Part shown: piece after piece, positions 28,516 through 32,412 of the stretch
Layout: every line of letters starts with the position of its first letter
Position numbering within the stretch: position 1 is the first letter of the stretch
Assembly: GCA_036258735.1 (NCBI GenBank)
Contig: DATADC010000084.1
Span: forward strand, 1-32,412
DNA length: 32,412 nucleotides
Direction of reading: 5' to 3'
Origin: JAPSGM01 sp036258735
GTDB taxonomy: Bacteria; Chloroflexota; Limnocylindria; QHBO01
The notes under the pieces: model-generated
Told to the model about the DNA's origin: nothing
Database searches by the model: none
The model's input: only the letters and a program-made list of their open reading frames with translations
Program-made: the position numbers and the translations under genes

Positions 28516-30033
28516 ATGAGCATCGATATCCAGTTCCTGGGCGCGGTCGGCACCGTCACCGGCTCGCAGTTCCTGGTGCGGGCCGGCGACCGCCGCGTGC
28601 TGGTCGACTGCGGCATGTTCCAGGGCTCGCCGGAGGAGGTCAGCCGCAACCGCATCCCGTTCCAGTTCGAGCCAGGCGAGCTGGATGCGCTCCTGCTCAC
28701 GCACGCCCATAACGACCACTGCGGGCGCGTCCCGGCGCTGGTGCGGGCCGGCTTCCACGGACCGATCTTCGCCACGGCAGGCACCTGCGATCTGGCCGAG
28801 ATCGTCCTGCGCGACGGCGCCAAGCTACAGGCCGAAGCCGAGGCCCGATGGCGGCGGCACCATCCTGACGAGGCCGCCGCCTATGACGCCGCGCACCACG
28901 AGGCGGAGGCGACCGCCGTGGAGCACGACGACGTGCCGGCCCGCATCCGGGCCGAGCAGCCAAGCGGCTCCACCGAGACGCGCGCGGCCCTCTACGACGA
29001 GCGCGACGTGGACCAGGCCGTCCGCCAGTTACGAGGTATTGCCTACGGCCGGATGGTGGAGGTCACGCCTGGCGTGCATGCCACCTTCCACGACGCGGGC
29101 CACATCCTGGGCTCGGCCATCATCGAGCTTCGCGTCAGTGACGGCCGCGACGAGAACACCGTCGTCTTCTCCGGGGACCTCGGCCGCGGCGGGACCCCCA
29201 TCCTCCGCGACCCCGCCCAGCTCAACCATGCCGACGTGGTGGTCATGGAGGCCACCTACGGCGACCGTGACCACGCCGACCACGAGGCGGCCATCGCCGA
29301 GCTTGCCCAGGCGGTTGGCGAGGTCTCCGGTGACGGCGGCGTGATGCTGGTGCCGGCCTTTGCCATCGGGCGCACCCAGGAGCTCATCTGGGTGCTGGAC
29401 GACCTCGCGCGCGAGGGACGCATTCCGCGCCTGCCGCTGTACCTAGACTCGCCGATGGCCTCCCACGCCACCGACGTGTACGTGCGGCACGCCGACTACT
29501 ACGACCCCGAGACGGCCACGCTGCTGGCCGGTGGACACTCGCCGCTCGAGTACCCGGGCCAGACCTTCACCAACACCGTCGAGCAGTCGAAGGCGATCCG
29601 CAGCGCACCGCGGCCGCTGATGGTGGTCGCCAGCTCGGGGATGCTGACCGGTGGCCGGATCATGCACCACCTCAAGGACTTCCTGCCCGACCCGGCTTCG
29701 ACGCTGTTGTTCACCGGATATCAGGGTCAGGGCACGCTCGGGCGCCACCTGCAGAACGGCGCCAGGACGGCGCGCATCGACGGAGAAGAGATCCAGGTCC
29801 GCTGCCGGGTGCGGTCCATCTCGGGCTTCTCGGCTCACGCCGACGAGGACGAGCTGATCGCCTGGCTCACCGGGTTCACCCGGTCGGACGGCCCGCCGCA
29901 GCGGGTATGCATCGTTCACGCCGATCCCGACGCCGCGAGCGCATTCGCCGAGCGGGTCCGGCGCGAGATGCGCCTGGAGGTCGTGCTGCCGGCGTACCGG
30001 GAGGTGGTCCCCATCCAGCCGTCGGGGCAATGA
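28516..30033 (+). CDS. Metallo-beta-lactamase-fold beta-CASP ribonuclease-like protein
   Basis: 505 residues. The zinc-site motif is LLTHAHNDHCGRVPAL, followed by HDAGHILGSAIIEL and FSGDLGRGG. The beta-CASP insert contains MLVPAFAIGRTQELIWVL, YLDSPMA and VVASSGMLTGGRIMHHLK. The C-terminal RNA-specificity motif is SISGFSAHADEDELIAWL. These features place it with the Ysh1/CPSF-73-like and TTHA0252-type RNA-processing nucleases. An acidic/His-rich stretch (about 100-150, RRHHPDEAAAYDAAHHEAEA) sits in the MBL fold. The ATG at 28516 is chosen over upstream in-frame codons that run into the ligase gene. Its stop overlaps the next ATG as ATGA. RNA substrate unknown. Confidence 0.92.
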   Translation: MSIDIQFLGAVGTVTGSQFLVRAGDRRVLVDCGMFQGSPEEVSRNRIPFQFEPGELDALLLTHAHNDHCGRVPALVRAGFHGPIFATAGTCDLAEIVLRDGAKLQAEAEARWRRHHPDEAAAYDAAHHEAEATAVEHDDVPARIRAEQPSGSTETRAALYDERDVDQAVRQLRGIAYGRMVEVTPGVHATFHDAGHILGSAIIELRVSDGRDENTVVFSGDLGRGGTPILRDPAQLNHADVVVMEATYGDRDHADHEAAIAELAQAVGEVSGDGGVMLVPAFAIGRTQELIWVLDDLAREGRIPRLPLYLDSPMASHATDVYVRHADYYDPETATLLAGGHSPLEYPGQTFTNTVEQSKAIRSAPRPLMVVASSGMLTGGRIMHHLKDFLPDPASTLLFTGYQGQGTLGRHLQNGARTARIDGEEIQVRCRVRSISGFSAHADEDELIAWLTGFTRSDGPPQRVCIVHADPDAASAFAERVRREMRLEVVLPAYREVVPIQPSGQ

Positions 30034-30605
30034 CCGAGCGGCAGCCGGGAGCTGCGCCGCGCATCTCGACGGCCGTGGCGTTGGCCGCGGGGCTGGTCGG
30101 CGCGGCGCTGTACGCCTTCGCGAACTGGTCGACGGTGGCCATCGCCATTCCCGGGACCGATGACGTCTCGCTGCGTCCGCAGTTCGCCCTGGTGATCTTC
30201 ATCGGCTTTGCGTTCGGTCCGCTGGCCGGATTCGTGGCGGGGTTCGTCGGCAACGTCGTGGGCGACTGGTTGACCGGGTTCGGCGCCTTTGCGGCCTGGC
30301 CGTGGAGCCTCGCCAACGGCCTGGTGGGGCTGCTGAGCGGGGCCTTCGGCATGCTGCTGGCCGGGCGATCGGCGAGCGCGCTGTCGCGCGCCATCATGGC
30401 CGGCGTCGCGGGCGTGACCGCAACCGTCCTCGGCTTCCTGGTGATCTGGCTCGAGCTATGGACCCAGCCCGAGCTCGGCTTCGACTACATCCTGACGCGC
30501 GAGTACCTTCCCACCGTGGTGGTGAACTCCGTGGTCGCCGCGCTGATCACCCCGCTGGTCGTGCGCTTCTGGGACCCGCTGCACGAGTTCTTCGGCCGCG
30601 CCTGA
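30030..30605 (+). CDS. ECF transporter S-component-like membrane protein
   Basis: 191 residues with about five hydrophobic helices. LAAGLVGAALYAFANWSTVA, then SLRPQFALVIFIGFAFGPLA, GFVAGFVGNVVGDWLTGFGA and WPWSLANGLVGLLSGAFGML follow the pattern of substrate-binding (S) components of energy-coupling-factor vitamin transporters. The S component would need an ATPase pair and T protein, which are not in the window, so they may be shared and encoded elsewhere. The substrate is not evident. It is translationally coupled (ATGA) to the beta-CASP gene. Confidence 0.75.
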   Translation: MTERQPGAAPRISTAVALAAGLVGAALYAFANWSTVAIAIPGTDDVSLRPQFALVIFIGFAFGPLAGFVAGFVGNVVGDWLTGFGAFAAWPWSLANGLVGLLSGAFGMLLAGRSASALSRAIMAGVAGVTATVLGFLVIWLELWTQPELGFDYILTREYLPTVVVNSVVAALITPLVVRFWDPLHEFFGRA

Positions 30606-30635
30606 TGCCGCTCGCGGGGCTCGTGGTGACCCGCA

Positions 30636-30644
30636 TGTGGATAA
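30636..30644 (-). promoter_or_regulatory. DnaA-box-like site
   Basis: TGTGGATAA on the plus strand, a perfect complement of the TTATCCACA consensus. It is single, with no cluster nearby, so it may be a regulatory DnaA site or chance. Confidence 0.35.
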
Positions 30645-30692
30645 GCCGTGGAGAAGTCCCCGACGAGCCACCAAAGTCGTTGACAAACCCCC

Positions 30693-30721
30693 TTGGCGGC
30701 GACGCGCCGGCCACATAGTCT
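30693..30721 (+). promoter_or_regulatory. Orphan plus-strand promoter
   Basis: TTGGCG (30693-30698), 17 bases, then TAGTCT (30716-30721). A perfect TTGACA also lies at 30680-30685 but without a -10 at normal distance. No plus-strand gene follows; the next gene is on the minus strand. Confidence 0.4.
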
Positions 30722-30726
30722 TGTGG
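30711..30726. promoter_or_regulatory. 16-bp palindrome over the orphan -10 (NrdR-box-like)
   Basis: CCACA-TAGTCT-TGTGG, a perfect five-base inverted repeat with a six-base centre that contains the -10. It matches the length and CAC...GTG arms of NrdR boxes (ACACWATATATWGTGT-like), but no ribonucleotide reductase gene is in the window. Confidence 0.35.
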
Positions 30727-30727
30727 T

Positions 30728-30806
30728 GTCCCGGAGGAGCGGGACCGCGATTCCTGCGATTGCATCAAGGGGTCGAGGCCACGTTCCTTCGGGACGTTTC
30801 TTTGTG
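30728..30806 (+). ncRNA. Candidate small RNA
   Basis: Between the orphan promoter and a terminator-like hairpin lies a roughly 78-base segment. It opens with a six-base stem GTCCCG/CGGGAC and a GAGGAG loop, and ends with the terminator. Its 3' part is antisense to the last codons of the broken lhr frame. No known RNA family is recognised. Confidence 0.3.
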
Positions 30807-32412
30807 CCCGGAAGGCTCCGCCGGCCGAAGCAGCCACGACCGGTAGGTCGGCCGAAAGCCCATGGCCCGCAGCCGCTCGGCGAGCGTTGACTCGGCCGGC
30901 GGTACGCGGTTGACGCGCTCCAGGCGCAGCTCTTGGAGCGGCCCGGCCGGAAGCAGCAGCCGCGGCAAGGCTGCGAGGCCGGCCTCCTGCACAGCCACGT
31001 CGTCCGCCGCGGGCAGCGTGATCAAGCCGCGTGCGCCGCGCTCGACGTAGAGTGCCGCCTCCCCGCCGACCAGCACCACGTACGCACCGGCCGCGCGCTG
31101 GAGCGGGAGCCGCTCGGCCTCGTCGCGCCGCGGCCAGGGCAGGATGGCGCCGTAGGGCTGGGCGGGGTCCGCGGCGGCCAGCAGAAGGGCGGGCGGCAGC
31201 TCGGCCGGCGACTGCTCTCGCTCGGCTCGGAGGCGATCGACGGCTCCGGGCAGCGCGAACTGCGCGCCGCCGAGCCCCTCCACGAAGTACCCGCGGCGGA
31301 TCCGGCCGGCCTCCTCCATGGCCCGCAGCACGGGGTACACGGCGGCGAACCCGCCCGCCAGGCCCTCTCCCAGGACGGCCTCACGGGTCACGACGCCATG
31401 GCGCTGCAGCAGCGCCAGCGCCGCGGCATGCGCGCGCTCGGTGGGACCGCGGCCCTCTCCCACCAGGTCCGCCACCAGCGACCAGCGCCCGGCGGCGCGC
31501 GGCGGTCCCATGCCCGCCGGCCGGCCGCGGCGCGGCGCACGCGAGCGGGAGCGCGGCAGGTCCACCGAGCGCAGCGCGGTGAAGGTGTCGTTGGTGACTT
31601 CCCCCGCCCATACCAGGTCCCACAGTGCGTCGAGGAGCTCGTCGTCGTGCCGAGCCTCGGGGATGGCGGCGCGCAGCTGGCCGAAGAAGCTGGCCCCGCG
31701 CCGCTCCAGGTGGCGCCGTTAGGCGTCGTGAAGGGGGCCGTCGGGGCGCTCCGACGGCTCGAAGGCGCCGGCCGAGGCAAGCAGCTCGGCTCGGTCGCGC
31801 AGGTACAGCGCCACGCGGCCATCGCCCGCGCCCAGCGCCCCGCGTCCGATCCACACCACCTCCCCCGCGGCCCCTAGCTCGTCCAGCAGTCGCGGGGTGT
31901 AGTCGCGGACGCGTGCCGGCAGGACGTCACGCTCGAGGATCGAGGCGGGCAAGGGGTATCCCTCCAGCTGGCCGATGACCTCGAGCAGGCGGTCGTGGCC
32001 GGTCGCCCGTCCGCCGATGCCGTGCCACGCGGGCAGGAAGCGTCCGAGCGCGCGCTGCTCGGCCGGTTCCACCTCCCGCCGCAGCACGGCCAGCGTCGCG
32101 CGGCGGATGCGGCGGAGCACGTCCGGATCGCACCATTCGCGCTCCGCGCCCCCGGGTCGCAGCTCTCCGCGCACGAGCCGCTCGGCGAGCTCCAAGCGGC
32201 CGAGCGCGGCCTCGACCCGCCCGGGCTCGAGCTCGAAGCGGATCGCGACCTCGGCGGTCGTGAACGGGCCGTGCGTCCGCGCGTAGCGGGCGAGGAGGAC
32301 TTCTACCGCGTCCGGCACGGGCTCGAGGAACGCGTCGGGAACGCCACCGGGAGTGACGACGCCGAGCGCGTCGCGAACGAGGCCGGCATCCTCGATCGCG
32401 ACCAGCGCCTCT
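30765..32412 (-). pseudogene. lhr: Lhr-type ATP-dependent helicase, C-terminal part, interrupted by an in-frame TAA
   Basis: The frame enters from the right edge and runs LGVVTPGGVPDAFLEPVPDA, LLARYARTHGPFTTAEVA, EVWCD-like and HGIGGRATGHDRLLEVIGQL, typical of the winged-helix C-terminal half of long Lhr helicases. At 31721-31719 a TAA follows PLHDA; translation in the same frame resumes as RRHLERRGASFFGQL and continues through AALALLQRHGVVTREAVLGE to FRPTYRSWLLRP. The two halves are in one frame, 954 bases between stops, so a single base change explains the break. The last ~17 residues after WLLRP look non-homologous. Helicase motor domains lie outside the window. Whether this is a real pseudogene, a truncated but active protein or a base error cannot be decided here. 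Confidence 0.8.
30781..30806 (+). terminator. Intrinsic terminator-like hairpin
   Basis: ACGTTCC-TTC-GGGACGT (seven pairs, one G-T) followed by TTCTTTGTG. It is one of the few T-rich tails in this GC-rich window, and it faces the plus strand. Confidence 0.45.

Noticed and set aside
30636..30644. Replication origin
   Set aside because: A single DnaA-box sequence without a box cluster, AT-rich unwinding region, dnaA or dnaN.
30800..30850. Signal recognition particle RNA (GGAAG and GAAGCAGCC-like text)
   Set aside because: The segment is inside the lhr 3' coding region and does not form the conserved SRP hairpin.

Overview
This is a very GC-rich, densely packed bacterial chromosome segment with about 26 protein genes, short intergenic gaps and many 4-8 bp gene overlaps. 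The mix of an actinobacterial-type qcrC-qcrA-qcrB cluster, a lipoprotein CtaC, DUF3417-type GlgP, DUF6328 and LigD-type polymerase genes, with a local gene order unlike classical actinobacteria, suggests an uncultured Chloroflexota lineage (Limnocylindria-like). A deep actinobacterial relative cannot be excluded from this window alone. There are no tRNA or rRNA genes, no CRISPR array and no phage or insertion-sequence genes. || Layout. 1-3438 (minus): transketolase, transaldolase and glucose-6-phosphate isomerase (cut by the left edge), joined by ATGA overlaps into a sugar-phosphate operon. 3663-5048: a Gly-rich zinc-ribbon protein, a 58-residue membrane protein and a nicotinamidase. 5113-7911 (plus): cytochrome c oxidase subunits II, I and a small subunit. 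8086-10258 (plus): an FAD-dependent amine oxidase-like enzyme and a DinB-like protein. 10252-13754 (minus): the cytochrome bc complex (diheme cytochrome c, three-helix Rieske protein, cytochrome b) and an isoprenylcysteine-methyltransferase-like membrane protein. 13812-16387 (minus): a four-helix membrane protein and an unusual 739-residue acidic protein with an N-terminal HTH. 16456-16606: a 3 x 51 bp intergenic tandem repeat. 16649-18829 (plus): alpha-glucan phosphorylase. 18845-21580 (minus): an M23 peptidase with coiled coil and a YihY membrane protein. 21642-28472: a DNA-repair-rich stretch with a LigD-type polymerase, an AlkZ-like winged-helix protein and an ATP-dependent DNA ligase, interspersed with DUF6328, GNAT and DUF885 genes. 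28516-30605 (plus): a beta-CASP nuclease coupled to an ECF S-component-like protein. 30606-30806: an intergenic stretch with an orphan promoter/palindrome and terminator. 30765-32412 (minus): the C-terminal part of an Lhr-type helicase broken by an in-frame TAA. || How it works together. The oxidase and bc genes probably form an actinobacterial-like III-IV supercomplex, in which the diheme QcrC passes electrons directly to CuA. Polymerase and ligase are on separate genes rather than fused as in mycobacterial LigD, and no Ku gene is in the window. || Expression. Nine starts have a TANNNT or close -10-like hexamer ending 6-10 nt upstream (pncA, ctaC, the FAD oxidase, qcrC, glgP, the LigD-type polymerase, DUF6328, the ligase and the beta-CASP gene) and two more have one 11 nt upstream, consistent with leaderless transcripts. 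Shine-Dalgarno sequences are clear at other genes, such as tal, ctaD, yihY and DUF885.
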